NCBI GenBank assembly: GCA_017456585.1
Contig: JAFTJD010000055.1
Span: 1-45,581, forward strand
Length of the DNA stretch: 45,581 nucleotides
DNA from: Lachnospiraceae bacterium
Lineage (GTDB): Bacteria; Bacillota; Clostridia; Lachnospirales; Lachnospiraceae
Reading direction: 5' to 3'
Under the pieces are notes generated by a model. The model worked only from the letters and a program-made list of their open reading frames with translations. It ran no database searches and had not been told where the DNA came from. The position numbers were made by a program, and so were the translations under genes. Of the stretch, positions 1-8,519 are shown in pieces (position 1 is the stretch's first letter; each line of letters opens with the position of its first letter).

Positions 1-677
1 CCATCTATCTCATTAAGACTTGAAAGTAATGTAAGAAGATTCTCTTCTTCATTCAAATCTTTCCCATAAGAACTAAGATGTATTCCGGTAAGCACAATTT
101 CCTTATAGCCTTCAGCCGCGAGTCGCTTAACCTCCGCCATCACAGAGCCCTTATCACGGCTTCTTATTCTTCCTCTCGTATAAGGAATTATGCAATATGT
201 GCAAAACTGATTACAACCATCCTGCACTTTAATGTATGCTCTTGTATGATTCTCCACTCTAGTAAGGGGCATATCCTCATATTCAACTGATTTGGCCGAC
301 ATATCTGCCATATATGCCTTTTGACTGTTTCTGTTCTCTGTATATTCTTCTATAATGCTTACAATATCCGCCTTACGATTATTGCCAATAACCAAATCTA
401 TACTTTCATCCTTCTCACATTCCGAAAGTCCGCTTTCCACATAACAACCAACTGCCACAATCACTGCTTCCGGATTCAACTTCTTAGCCTTATGAATCAT
501 CTGTCGTGACTTTCGGTCAGCTATATTAGTTACTGTACATGTATTTATTACACAAACATCTGCCTCTTCACCGAATGGCACCAGCTCATATCCTGCCTCC
601 TCCATTCGTTGCTGCATAGCCTCAGTTTCATATGCATTTACCTTACATCCAAGTGTATGAAACGATACCTTTTTCAT
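1..677 (-). CDS. mtaB: tRNA N6-threonylcarbamoyladenosine (t6A37) methylthiotransferase MtaB, C-terminus beyond window
   Basis: MtaB adds a methylthio group to t6A at position 37 of ANN-decoding tRNAs, giving ms2t6A. It is a radical-SAM enzyme with two 4Fe-4S clusters. The reading frame opens at ATG 677-675 and runs without a stop to the left edge, so about 225 N-terminal residues are visible. The N-terminal methylthiotransferase domain has cluster cysteines near residues 11, 47 and 78, including HTLGCKVNAYE and NTCTVTN. The radical-SAM motif DGCNQFCTYC follows near 152-162, then the usual IIPYTRGRIRSR. The TRAM domain would lie outside the window. Its place downstream of prmA and rsmE fits the yqeT-yqeU-yqeV order of Bacillus, although thiI, nifS and an opposed HPr-like gene are inserted between. 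The family is certain; MtaB rather than MiaB is supported by context and by the HTLGCKVN start. Confidence 0.93.
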   Translation of the reverse strand, partial: MKKVSFHTLGCKVNAYETEAMQQRMEEAGYELVPFGEEADVCVINTCTVTNIADRKSRQMIHKAKKLNPEAVIVAVGCYVESGLSECEKDESIDLVIGNNRKADIVSIIEEYTENRNSQKAYMADMSAKSVEYEDMPLTRVENHTRAYIKVQDGCNQFCTYCIIPYTRGRIRSRDKGSVMAEVKRLAAEGYKEIVLTGIHLSSYGKDLNEEENLLTLLSSLNEID

Positions 678-761
678 TATATGTCATTACACCTTTCTTT
701 TTTTGATTAATTTGTTACAAAATTTCCCATATTTCTAGTGAATTATTATAAAATTTTATTG

Positions 762-790
762 TTGACTTTTTCCTTTTAATTGGCTAATAT
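762..790 (+). promoter_or_regulatory. Sigma-A-type promoter of the HPr-like gene
   Basis: TTGACT (762-767) and TAATAT (785-790) are separated by exactly 17 bp, close to the vegetative consensus. They lie 44 bp before the ATG at 834, and a GGAGG ribosome-binding site is at 820-824. The region is divergent from mtaB. Confidence 0.8.
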
Positions 791-833
791 ATACCTAGGT
801 ATTAAGTTAATAGATTATAGGAGGTATTACACA

Positions 834-1064
834 ATGAAAACAGTTAAAATTTCTTTAAATTCAATCGACAAAGTAAAATCATTTGTTAACGAGATCGCTC
901 GTTTTGATGTTGATTTCGATCTTGTATCAGGAAGATACGTTATCGATGCTAAGTCAATCATGGGAATCTTCAGCTTAGACCTTTCTAAGCCTATCGATTT
1001 AAACATTCATGCAGAAGGCGATGCTGCCGACATCATGAGCGCACTTGAGAAATACATCGTTTAA
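834..1064 (+). CDS. HPr-like protein lacking the phosphocarrier histidine
   Basis: A 76-residue protein with the size and sequence pattern of HPr, the phosphocarrier of the phosphotransferase system. The region from residue 38 keeps the family signature around the regulatory serine, DAKSIMGIFSLDLSKPIDL, which resembles the KSIMGVMSL of real HPr. The N-terminal segment, where HPr has its active-site histidine in a GxHARPA motif, has no histidine. It therefore cannot relay phosphate from enzyme I in the normal way. It may be a regulatory paralogue acting through the serine face, for example with a CcpA-like partner, but that is inference. The ATG at 834 is chosen because a GGAGG lies 9 bases upstream. 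An in-frame upstream start at 780 falls inside the promoter. The gene is monocistronic, with its own promoter and terminator, and points against its neighbours. Confidence 0.85.
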   Translation: MKTVKISLNSIDKVKSFVNEIARFDVDFDLVSGRYVIDAKSIMGIFSLDLSKPIDLNIHAEGDAADIMSALEKYIV

Positions 1065-1077
1065 TAAAGATTTTTAA

Positions 1078-1104
1078 GGGGCTGTTACAACAGCCCCTTT
1101 TTTT
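1078..1104 (+). terminator. Rho-independent terminator of the HPr-like gene
   Basis: GGGGCTGT (1078-1085) pairs with ACAGCCCC (1090-1097) around a TACA loop, and a run of seven T follows. It sits 13 bases after the stop codon. It also lies just beyond the end of thiI, but the T-run on that strand is weak. Confidence 0.9.
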
Positions 1105-1118
1105 GTTGCACAAAACTT

Positions 1119-2297
1119 TTATTGACAAATAACTGTTTCTACCGTATCTATCGCTATTTTACAGAGCTCATCCATCTTCTCTTCTATTTTCTTCTCGGAA
1201 CGCTGTATGATATGAAGAATCGGCTTGGTTACCGGATGCTTCGCAACGAAAATAGTACAGCAATCCTCAAATGGAAGTATGGAAGTCTCATATGTTCCTA
1301 TCTTCTCCGCTATAGTTATAATGTCCTGTTTATCAAAGCCTATAAGTGGTCTGAACACAGGCATTGTACATACTTCATTAGTAGTATAAAGACTCTGGAT
1401 AGTCTGACTTGCTACCTGTCCAAGACTTTCACCCGTAACAAGTGCCATAGAACCACTCTTTGTTGCAAGCTCCTCTGCTATCTTCATCATATATCTTCTC
1501 ATGATGATAGTAAGCTGCTCATGTGGCGCATTCTCATAGATATACAACTGCGGATCGGTAAAATTAACAATATTAAGTTTAATCGGTCCTGTATATTTGG
1601 ACATCTGGGTTGCAAGGTCTACAACCTTCTGTTTTGCTCTCTCACTTGTATATGGCGGTGCATGGAAATAAGTTGCCTCAATCTGCACACCTCTTTTAGC
1701 AATCATCCAGCCTGCTACCGGGCTGTCAATTCCGCCTGACAAAAGAAGCATAGCCTTACCGTTAGTTCCTATCGGCATACCGCCACATCCCGGAATCTCC
1801 TCTGAATATATGCTTATCTTATTACGAATCTCTACGCAAAGAAGTACATCCGGATCATGCACATCTACCTTCATATTAGGATATGCATCAAGTATTTTCT
1901 CACCAAGTCTTGCATTAATCTCCATCGACTCAAGCGGATAATTCTTACGTGCACGTCTAGCATGCACCTTAAATGTAAGCTCTCTGTCGCCATACACCTT
2001 TCCCATATAATCCGCTATAAAAGCCGCAAGATTGTCAAAACCTTCATCTTCTATCTGAACCATCGGGCATATTCCAACAATACCAAACACTCTTGTGAGC
2101 GCCTCAAGGGTTTCATCATAGTCATACTCTGACAAGGCATCCACATATATTCTTCCCTGCTCTTTGGATACCTTAAACTCTCCTTCTACATCCTTAAGTC
2201 CAAAATATATCTGTTTAACAAGGGCATCCTCAAACACATGCCTATTCTTACCTTTAAGTCCTATCTCACCGTATTTTATCAAAAATGATTTGAACAT
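1119..2297 (-). CDS. thiI: tRNA 4-thiouridine sulfurtransferase ThiI
   Basis: ThiI adenylates U8 of tRNA and transfers persulfide sulfur to make 4-thiouridine; in some bacteria it also feeds thiamine thiazole synthesis. The 392-residue protein has an N-terminal ferredoxin-like and THUMP region (about 1-165), then a PP-loop ATPase core with LLLSGGIDSPVAG near residue 184, the signature of this family. A conserved cysteine pair lies near 347 (EDCCTIF), close to the position of the persulfide-interacting cysteine. The protein ends at about 390 residues without the C-terminal rhodanese domain of enterobacterial ThiI, as is usual in Firmicutes. The cysteine desulfurase gene lies 27 bases upstream on the same strand and is the probable sulfur donor. 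A clear AGGAG site precedes the ATG. Confidence 0.95.
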   Translation of the reverse strand: MFKSFLIKYGEIGLKGKNRHVFEDALVKQIYFGLKDVEGEFKVSKEQGRIYVDALSEYDYDETLEALTRVFGIVGICPMVQIEDEGFDNLAAFIADYMGKVYGDRELTFKVHARRARKNYPLESMEINARLGEKILDAYPNMKVDVHDPDVLLCVEIRNKISIYSEEIPGCGGMPIGTNGKAMLLLSGGIDSPVAGWMIAKRGVQIEATYFHAPPYTSERAKQKVVDLATQMSKYTGPIKLNIVNFTDPQLYIYENAPHEQLTIIMRRYMMKIAEELATKSGSMALVTGESLGQVASQTIQSLYTTNEVCTMPVFRPLIGFDKQDIITIAEKIGTYETSILPFEDCCTIFVAKHPVTKPILHIIQRSEKKIEEKMDELCKIAIDTVETVICQ

Positions 2298-2324
2298 CTC
2301 GAATCTCCTTTCGCAAATACTTAT

Positions 2325-3488
2325 TTACTTACGTACAAATCGCCTAAGCATGGGCAATTCTTTTTCAAGAACTTCTATACATCGGTCTATCTCTTCTTCT
2401 GTTGTGAATTCACACATACTAAATCTTATAGCAGAATCCATTCTTTTAATGTCTGCACCCATAGCTTTAAGCGTCGAACTCACTGTCTGTTTGTGACTCG
2501 AACACGCTGAACCGGCAGATACACATATTCCGGAAGCTACAAAGGTATTAAGCAATACTTCGCTTCTAACTCCCAAAAAGCTTGCATTAATTATATGCGG
2601 TGCTGCTTCTTCGCCTCTTATGCTGTTAATGTAAACATCCGGCATTCTGCTTATTCCGTCTATAAGTCTTTCTTTAAGTGCATACATCTTCGCTATCTTT
2701 GATTCGAAATCAGTATATATCATCTGCGCTGCAAGTGCAAGTCCCGCTATTCCAGGGACATTATCCGTACCCGAACGAAGTCCGTTCTGCTGACCACCGC
2801 CAAACATTATCGGTTTAATCTTAACCTTCTCGTTTATATAAAGGAAACCGACGCCTTTAGGCCCATGTATTTTATGTCCACTTACACTAAGTAAATCTAT
2901 ATTCATTTTCTTTGGGTAGATCTTATATTTACCAAATGCCTGTACCGCATCTACATGAAAGAAAGCTTTAGGTGCATGTTCTCTTATCAAAGCTCCCATC
3001 TGTTCAATCGGTGCAACTGCTCCCGTTTCATTATTCACAAACATTGTTGACACAAGAACAGTATCCTCAGTAAGCATCTCCTTGAACTTAGCTATATCCA
3101 CAACACCTTTGTCCGTAACGGGAAGTTTGCTAACATTATACCCAAGCTCCTCCAGTCTCTTAGCAGTCTCTGCAACCGAAGGATGCTCTATATCCGAAAC
3201 AATCACATGATTACCTGCTCTTTTATTCGCTTCAGTTACTCCTATTAAAGCAAGGTTATTAGACTCCGTTCCTCCCGAAGTGAAAAGAATCTCTTTCTCA
3301 TTCACCTTGATAAGCTTTGCAAGTATCGTTTTAGCATTTTTTATATGTGCTTCTGCTTCTATTCCTTTTGTGTGTCTTGAAGAAGGATTACCATAATCCT
3401 CCGTCATAATCTTACACATAAGTTCAGCCACTTCACTATATACTCTTGTAGTTGCCGAATTATCCAAATACACTAATCTATCATCCAT
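2325..3488 (-). CDS. Cysteine desulfurase, NifS/IscS class, partner of ThiI
   Basis: A 387-residue PLP enzyme that takes sulfur from cysteine as an enzyme-bound persulfide and leaves alanine. Visible signatures are the N-terminal YLDNSATT, the SGGTESNN phosphate-binding loop near 71-78, HVDAVQ near 178, the PLP lysine in SGHKIHGPKG (Lys206), and the catalytic cysteine in SAGSACSSH (Cys329). The loop around the cysteine is long, as in class I (IscS/NifS) enzymes rather than SufS. Immediate coupling to thiI mirrors the NifZ-ThiI pair of Bacillus and suggests that it mainly supplies tRNA thiolation. It lies 64 bases after rsmE and may be read in the same transcript. It could also serve Fe-S assembly; the sequence cannot separate these roles. 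Confidence 0.93.
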   Translation of the reverse strand: MDDRLVYLDNSATTRVYSEVAELMCKIMTEDYGNPSSRHTKGIEAEAHIKNAKTILAKLIKVNEKEILFTSGGTESNNLALIGVTEANKRAGNHVIVSDIEHPSVAETAKRLEELGYNVSKLPVTDKGVVDIAKFKEMLTEDTVLVSTMFVNNETGAVAPIEQMGALIREHAPKAFFHVDAVQAFGKYKIYPKKMNIDLLSVSGHKIHGPKGVGFLYINEKVKIKPIMFGGGQQNGLRSGTDNVPGIAGLALAAQMIYTDFESKIAKMYALKERLIDGISRMPDVYINSIRGEEAAPHIINASFLGVRSEVLLNTFVASGICVSAGSACSSHKQTVSSTLKAMGADIKRMDSAIRFSMCEFTTEEEIDRCIEVLEKELPMLRRFVRK

Positions 3489-3552
3489 AATCTCTATCCC
3501 AGACTTTTCTTTAAAATATTATATTTCCACTCCAAAATTTATCTACACTACA

Positions 3553-4293
3553 TTAATCTTCCAACTGATATACCATAGCCGAAAGCACCATAAGTCCGGC
3601 TGTCTCCGTACGAAGTATACGTTTACCAAGAGTAATCGGACATACTCCGTATTCTTGTGCCTTATCTACCTCAGTAGCTTCAAAGCCTCCTTCAGGCCCG
3701 ATAAACACAGCTACTTTCATTCCATTTCTAATTCCGCTTATAATGCTTCTGGTGTCTGCCATAGTTTTATCAGAGCACTCATAGGGTATGAGCTTAATAT
3801 CAAAATCTTCAACGAATTTGAGGGCTTCAGAGAATCTCATAACCGGACATATCTCCGGTATCTCATTACGTCCACTCTGCTTAGCTGCACTCTCAGATAT
3901 ACTCTGCCAACGCTTAATCTTGGCTTCCGCCTTCTTCTCATCAAGCTTGACAACACATCTTTTAGTATCAACCGGAATAATCTTGGTCACACCAAGCTCT
4001 ACTGCTTTCTGAATAATGAGCTCCATTTTATCACTCTTAGGCAATCCTTGAAAAAGATAAATCTCTGCGCCAAGCCTTGCACTGCTCTTCTCCACGCCTA
4101 TAATCTCAGCAACAACCTCATCTTTTTCTAACATGACAATGCGACAGTAATAGTCATTGTCATGACCATCACTGACGCATATCTCTTCACCATTCTTCAT
4201 TCTAAGCACATTTTTTATGTGGTTAACATCTGTTCCCACAATTCGCACATTACCTTCACCTATCTGCTCAGGTTGTACAAAAAAATGATACAC
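3553..4293 (-). CDS. rsmE: 16S rRNA (uracil1498-N3)-methyltransferase RsmE
   Basis: RsmE methylates N3 of U1498 in helix 44 of 16S rRNA. The protein of 246 residues has the N-terminal PUA-like domain starting VYHFFVQPEQI, the segment QGLPKSDKMELIIQKAVELG near 90-110, and the C-terminal SPOUT knot with IGPEGGF and LGKRILRTETA, all diagnostic of the family. I place the start at GTG 4293 because GGAGG ends 8 bases before it and the family normally starts at this position. An ATG at 4326 would give an 11-residue extension overlapping prmA. The Shine-Dalgarno sequence lies within the last codons of prmA, and only two bases separate the two genes, so translation is probably coupled. Confidence 0.95.
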   Translation of the reverse strand: MYHFFVQPEQIGEGNVRIVGTDVNHIKNVLRMKNGEEICVSDGHDNDYYCRIVMLEKDEVVAEIIGVEKSSARLGAEIYLFQGLPKSDKMELIIQKAVELGVTKIIPVDTKRCVVKLDEKKAEAKIKRWQSISESAAKQSGRNEIPEICPVMRFSEALKFVEDFDIKLIPYECSDKTMADTRSIISGIRNGMKVAVFIGPEGGFEATEVDKAQEYGVCPITLGKRILRTETAGLMVLSAMVYQLED

Positions 4294-4295
4294 GC

Positions 4296-5252
4296 TTATT
4301 TCCTCCTTGCGATTACCGATACCCATTCTCCCTGATACTCAGTGCCGATAATCTCAAGATTCTCATTAGCACTAATCGCATCAACCACAGCCTGTTCCTT
4401 CATGTTGATGATACCTGATGAAATGAACACTGCTCCGGGTTTCAAAAACAAATGTACAATCTTCTGCATCGGTATAATAATATCTGCTAAAATATTAGCC
4501 ACTACTACATCATACTCATTAAGTCCGATTTCTTCGCGTAATTTCTCATCATCAATTACATTACCAATATGCACTTTAAATTGTGCTGCATCAATATCAT
4601 TAGAAGCCATATTCTCATTGGCGGCACATATTGCATTAGGATCAAGATCTGTTCCTACGGCATATTTAGCGCCAAGCTTAAGAGCAATTATCGAAAGAAT
4701 TCCGCTTCCTGTACCAAGATCAAGTATCTTAGTCTCCGGATTAACATATTTTCTTAGCTGTTTAATACAAAGCTGTGTAGTCTCATGCATACCTGTTCCG
4801 AAAGCTGTACCCGGATCTATCTGCACCACAAGTTTATCTTTATGTTCCTCACCCACAGTCTCCCATGTGGGCTTAATCAGAATATCATCTACAACAAATG
4901 GCTTAAAGTACTGCTTCCAATTGTTAATCCAGTCTTTATCCTCTGTTTCGGAACGAGATATTGTACCCCTACCGACATTAACAAATATACGAAGCTCTTC
5001 AAGCCCCTCTGCCACTTTCGCAAGCAATTCTTCACTATACTGCTCAGGCTCAAGATAAAAGCTCACCTTAGCAAGACCTTCATCCGGCGGAAGCTCCGGA
5101 AGAATATCTACAAACATAGCCTTAGTGTCAGCTTCTGAGAGTGGTATATTATCCTCAACCTCGATGCCTTCTATTCCAAGCTCAAGAAGCATATCACTAA
5201 TTAAATCTTCTGCTTCTGTAGTAGTATCTATTGTAAAACGAATCCATTTCAT
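4296..5252 (-). CDS. prmA: Ribosomal protein L11 methyltransferase PrmA
   Basis: PrmA trimethylates ribosomal protein L11 with S-adenosylmethionine. The 318-residue protein has the family layout: an N-terminal substrate-recognition domain (about 1-100), a linker, and a Rossmann methyltransferase domain. Visible motifs are IDPGTAFGTGMHETTQLC near 145-162, the SAM-binding LDLGTGSGILSI near 176, and VVANILADIIIPM near 250 with the catalytic-loop NIL. It directly precedes rsmE, as in the yqeT-yqeU pair of Bacillus downstream of dnaJ. Here dnaJ is 8 kb away because the phosphate cotransporter and an accessory cassette lie between. The gap from the cotransporter gene is 41 bases, with no hairpin seen, so readthrough is possible. 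Confidence 0.96.
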   Translation of the reverse strand: MKWIRFTIDTTTEAEDLISDMLLELGIEGIEVEDNIPLSEADTKAMFVDILPELPPDEGLAKVSFYLEPEQYSEELLAKVAEGLEELRIFVNVGRGTISRSETEDKDWINNWKQYFKPFVVDDILIKPTWETVGEEHKDKLVVQIDPGTAFGTGMHETTQLCIKQLRKYVNPETKILDLGTGSGILSIIALKLGAKYAVGTDLDPNAICAANENMASNDIDAAQFKVHIGNVIDDEKLREEIGLNEYDVVVANILADIIIPMQKIVHLFLKPGAVFISSGIINMKEQAVVDAISANENLEIIGTEYQGEWVSVIARRK

Positions 5253-5293
5253 AATCCAATTCGTTCCTTTCTGATTATATTTTACACAAGTTC

Positions 5294-7045
5294 TTATTCA
5301 TTTATCGCGTACTTCTTTAAGAATATTCTATAGTTTTCTATAAAATTCTCGTTATCGCTCTTCTTAATCTCATGAAGATATTCATGTGTTTCAAAGCTGT
5401 TATGCTCAAGCTCAATGATAGCAACCGCAACGTTTGAACAGTGGTCTGATACTCTTTCAAGATTATTAAGTAAATCTGAAAGCACAAAACCATATTCTAT
5501 TGTACAGTTACCTGCCTGAAGACGGCTGATATGGTTACCCTTAATGATATCCATAAGTTTATCAATTACCTCCTCAAGAGGCTCAACCTTCGAAGCAGTC
5601 TCAAGATTATTATTAGCAAATGATTCCACTGTAAGTGTCATTATCTCATTAACTGCATCGATAATAACCGCGAGTTCTTTCTTCGCAGCCTCAGAGAATT
5701 CTATGTTCTTCTCCTTAATCTCAGTAGCATTATATACAAGATTAACCGCATGGTCACCGATTCGTTCAAAATCTCCTATGGTGTGAAGGAGCTTCGCAAT
5801 CTTTCTCGAATCACTTGCAGATAAACCTTTTCCTGAAAGTCTTACAAGAATGGTTCCAAGCTTGTCCTCGTAATTATCAAGCAAGGTCTCGCTGTCAAGA
5901 ACCTCCTGTGCAAGCTTCTCATCGAAATTGTTAAGAAGTGAGATAGCCTTTGTGATTACTTCCTTAGCAACCTCTGCCATCTTAATTATATGAACATTAC
6001 ATTCTTCAATAGCAATAGAAGGAGTCTTAAAAAGTCTCTCATCGATAAGTGCATATTCTTCCTTCTCAGTTGTATCCTTCACAATAAAGTTAGCCATCTT
6101 CTCAAGCCACTTCTGGAACGGAATAAGAAGTGCTGTCGTCAAAATATTAAAAATACTGTGACATGCTGCAATTCCCCACATATCAATCGACTCGTTAATA
6201 ATCGCAGGTTTGAGTGTCAGATTAAGAATCATAAATGCGACAAGGAATATGGTCGTTCCAATCAAGTTAAAGAGAACATGCACAACAGCAACCCTCTTAG
6301 CATTCTTATTAACACCTATACTTGAAATAAGTGAAGTAACACAGGTACCGATATTCTGTCCCATGATAATCGGGAATGCGATACCATATGTAATATTACC
6401 TGTTACTGATAATGCCTGTAACATACCAACTGATGCTGCGGAGCTCTGAATAATACCTGTTACCACTGCACCAACAAGTACACCGAGAATCGGATTAGTA
6501 AACGCCGCCATAAGTTCAGCGAATTCCGGTATCTCCTCAAGTCCTTCCACAGACTGGCTCATAAACTGCATACCTGTCATAAGAATAGCAAAACCTACAA
6601 AGATACTACCCATATCTCTCTTTTTTCTACTCTTAGACATCATTATAAAAAGAATACCAATGAGCGCAATAATCGGCGAAAAATTCTTCGGTTTTAAGAG
6701 TTCAAGAAAAATCATCTCACTTTCAATACCTGAAAGACCGAGAATCCACGCTGTAAGTGTAGTTCCGACATTAGAACCCATAATAACACCTACAGTCTGC
6801 CCAAGCTGCATAATACCTGAGTTAACAAGGCCTACAAGCATAACTGTCATAGCAGATGATGACTGAATCGCAATAGTGATTCCGGCACCCAGAAGAAGGC
6901 TCTTAAAAGGATTGGAAGTCATCTTCTTAAGTATCTTCTCAAGCTTACCTCCTGCCATTTTCTCAAGGCCCGTTGACATTACATTCATTCCGTAAAGGAA
7001 AAAAGCCAATCCTCCAACCAGTGTAAACAAGTCAAATAAATCCAT
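5294..7045 (-). CDS. Na/Pi cotransporter family protein with C-terminal PhoU domain
   Basis: A 583-residue inner-membrane protein of the NptA/YjbB type, which couples phosphate movement to sodium. It has two Na/Pi-cotransporter repeats, about residues 1-145 and 170-310. Each carries the QSSSA-type signature: IAIQSSSAMTVM in the first and GIIQSSAASVGM in the second. Glycine- and asparagine-rich segments (MGSNVGTT, MGQNIGT) follow. From about 340 a soluble cytoplasmic helical PhoU-like domain contains IAKLLHTIGDFERIGDHAVN and NNLERVSDHCSN, the paired ExxxxD-type metal-binding helices. The start at 7045 is chosen because GGAGG lies 7 bases upstream; an upstream ATG at 7105 has no such site. The gene sits between the accessory cassette and prmA, outside the usual conserved order. 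Confidence 0.93.
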   Translation of the reverse strand: MDLFDLFTLVGGLAFFLYGMNVMSTGLEKMAGGKLEKILKKMTSNPFKSLLLGAGITIAIQSSSAMTVMLVGLVNSGIMQLGQTVGVIMGSNVGTTLTAWILGLSGIESEMIFLELLKPKNFSPIIALIGILFIMMSKSRKKRDMGSIFVGFAILMTGMQFMSQSVEGLEEIPEFAELMAAFTNPILGVLVGAVVTGIIQSSAASVGMLQALSVTGNITYGIAFPIIMGQNIGTCVTSLISSIGVNKNAKRVAVVHVLFNLIGTTIFLVAFMILNLTLKPAIINESIDMWGIAACHSIFNILTTALLIPFQKWLEKMANFIVKDTTEKEEYALIDERLFKTPSIAIEECNVHIIKMAEVAKEVITKAISLLNNFDEKLAQEVLDSETLLDNYEDKLGTILVRLSGKGLSASDSRKIAKLLHTIGDFERIGDHAVNLVYNATEIKEKNIEFSEAAKKELAVIIDAVNEIMTLTVESFANNNLETASKVEPLEEVIDKLMDIIKGNHISRLQAGNCTIEYGFVLSDLLNNLERVSDHCSNVAVAIIELEHNSFETHEYLHEIKKSDNENFIENYRIFLKKYAINE

Positions 7046-7156
7046 AATATCCTCCGTTTCGTAACACTCCCGCCCTGTTTCCATTAAGCAGGACGTTGTC
7101 CACAATCTTCTTTCGTTGCATTACAAAAAGTATGTGATTTGTTCGCATACAGCCTA

Positions 7157-7162
7157 AGTATA
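7157..7162 (-). promoter_or_regulatory. Possible extended -10 promoter of the Na/Pi cotransporter gene
   Basis: On the minus strand TGT-TATACT forms an extended -10 element about 110 bases before the start codon. No good -35 is seen at the correct distance, so this is only a candidate. Confidence 0.35.
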
Positions 7163-7246
7163 ACACAAGCATTTCAAATTGAGAAGTAGTTATTCCAAAG
7201 ATTTCACAAATTAATCACTCACAGCTCATGGCAATTCTACATAATC

Positions 7247-7285
7247 AAAGGGTTTAGAGACTTTTACCAAGTTTCTAAACCCTTT
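7247..7285 (-). terminator. Terminator-like hairpin after the accessory cassette
   Basis: AAAGGGTTTAGAGAC (7247-7261) pairs with GTTTCTAAACCCTTT (7271-7285) with one mismatch and a 9-base loop. It lies just beyond the stop codon of the propeller-like gene. The T-run is short on both strands, so efficiency is uncertain. Confidence 0.65.
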
Positions 7286-7297
7286 ATTCAATTGAAG

Positions 7298-8485
7298 TCA
7301 GCAAGTATACGAAGCTATTCTCATCCACTCATGTTTATTGCCTTTTTCAATCATACAATTTTTTCCAGTTATACAATCAGTTTGCATCACTAAATATTTG
7401 TCCTCGCTTTTTGACTCCCAATACAAAAAGCCTTTATGATAATAAATTAAGTTCTTGGTAGTTTCTGACGCTTTTCCCGAAAACAGAAGTTTTTGCTCAC
7501 CGGTGACCAAATCAAGAAGTAATATTTCAATATTCTTATCACGCAGCTGTGGTAAAGCTCCACATTTAGTCTCAATCAATAATTGGTCTTTTTCACCTTC
7601 AACAAACGAAAAGATATTACGACCACTTGCAGTGTCATACGAAAAATAACTACCATTAGGCAATACTATTTCTTCCCATGAATTATCCTCTATATTCAAC
7701 ACATATAAAATCGGGTTTTCTCCATGTCTAACTCTTTCCATACATTTAATATATGCCGGATTTCCTCTATATAAACCTTGAGCAATTATTTTTCCACCAC
7801 CCGAACCAAGAATACCACCTGCTTGCTCCAAAACAACAGGATATTCCTCTACAATTTCTGTATCATTTCTTATCAGTAATACCTTGCTTTCAGAGGATGT
7901 ATCAAAAATGCAAAAGTAATCATCCGTTATTTTTGCTCGATCATAGTGAAAATCCATAACCCCAAAATCAAATATTTCTCTGTTACTGTTAATCTGATAT
8001 AGATGCTGTGTTCCTATTTTATAACTACCGGCTAAAAGATACACATTACTGTCATTTGCCCACATTTCACATGTGTCGTATGCCTTAATTTCCGCAATCT
8101 TTTCTTCATTCTTTCCTTCTACATCCATTTTAACAATTTCATAAACACCTGCACTTTCTCTTTTTTGACAAATCCAAAGCGCATTTGATGATTTGACAAT
8201 TTCACAAATTGATAAATCATCTTGCTGCGATGGTTCATTATAATATGCAGTTAATAGAATATCCTTTTTCTTCGTTTCAGAATTATATCCTACCAAGCTT
8301 TCTTTAATCGGATAATCCCCATCAGTCCACTCTCTGTTCACATAATACATATCATACGGTTTCTTTTCTGATGATTTTTCCTTTAACATACCCGTTTTAT
8401 AAAACTCGATAATTGTCTCCAAATCATATTTTTTCTTAATTTCTTCTAACTCTTTAATCTGCTCATTATATGTCGAATTGTTCAT
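7298..8485 (-). CDS. Uncharacterised beta-propeller-like protein
   Basis: A 395-residue soluble protein that I cannot assign to a named family. It begins with a short charged helical region (about 1-60), followed by many strand-rich segments of the kind WICQKRESAGVYEIVKMD, VYLLAGS, LYQINSN and YYHKGFLYWESKS. These repeat roughly every 40-50 residues and suggest a beta-propeller, as in clostridial DUF5050-like proteins. There is no signal peptide or membrane segment, so it is probably cytoplasmic, unlike the propeller lipoprotein at 43967-45112. It is the last gene of the cassette that starts with the WYL regulator, 34 bases after the Fe-S protein gene, and a hairpin follows it. AAAGGAGA supports the ATG at 8485. 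A binding or scaffold role is likely, but no activity can be named. Confidence 0.7.
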   Translation of the reverse strand: MNNSTYNEQIKELEEIKKKYDLETIIEFYKTGMLKEKSSEKKPYDMYYVNREWTDGDYPIKESLVGYNSETKKKDILLTAYYNEPSQQDDLSICEIVKSSNALWICQKRESAGVYEIVKMDVEGKNEEKIAEIKAYDTCEMWANDSNVYLLAGSYKIGTQHLYQINSNREIFDFGVMDFHYDRAKITDDYFCIFDTSSESKVLLIRNDTEIVEEYPVVLEQAGGILGSGGGKIIAQGLYRGNPAYIKCMERVRHGENPILYVLNIEDNSWEEIVLPNGSYFSYDTASGRNIFSFVEGEKDQLLIETKCGALPQLRDKNIEILLLDLVTGEQKLLFSGKASETTKNLIYYHKGFLYWESKSEDKYLVMQTDCITGKNCMIEKGNKHEWMRIASYTC

Positions 8486-8519
8486 TATGTAAATCTCCTT
8501 TCATGGTCGCAAACACCTT

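Noticed and set aside
780..833. Upstream start for the HPr-like protein
   Set aside because: It falls inside the -10 region and has no ribosome-binding site; the ATG at 834 has GGAGG at good spacing.
1122..6325. Plus-strand open frames antisense to thiI, rsmE, prmA and the Na/Pi cotransporter
   Set aside because: They lack family features and ribosome-binding sites, and the opposite strand has well-supported genes.
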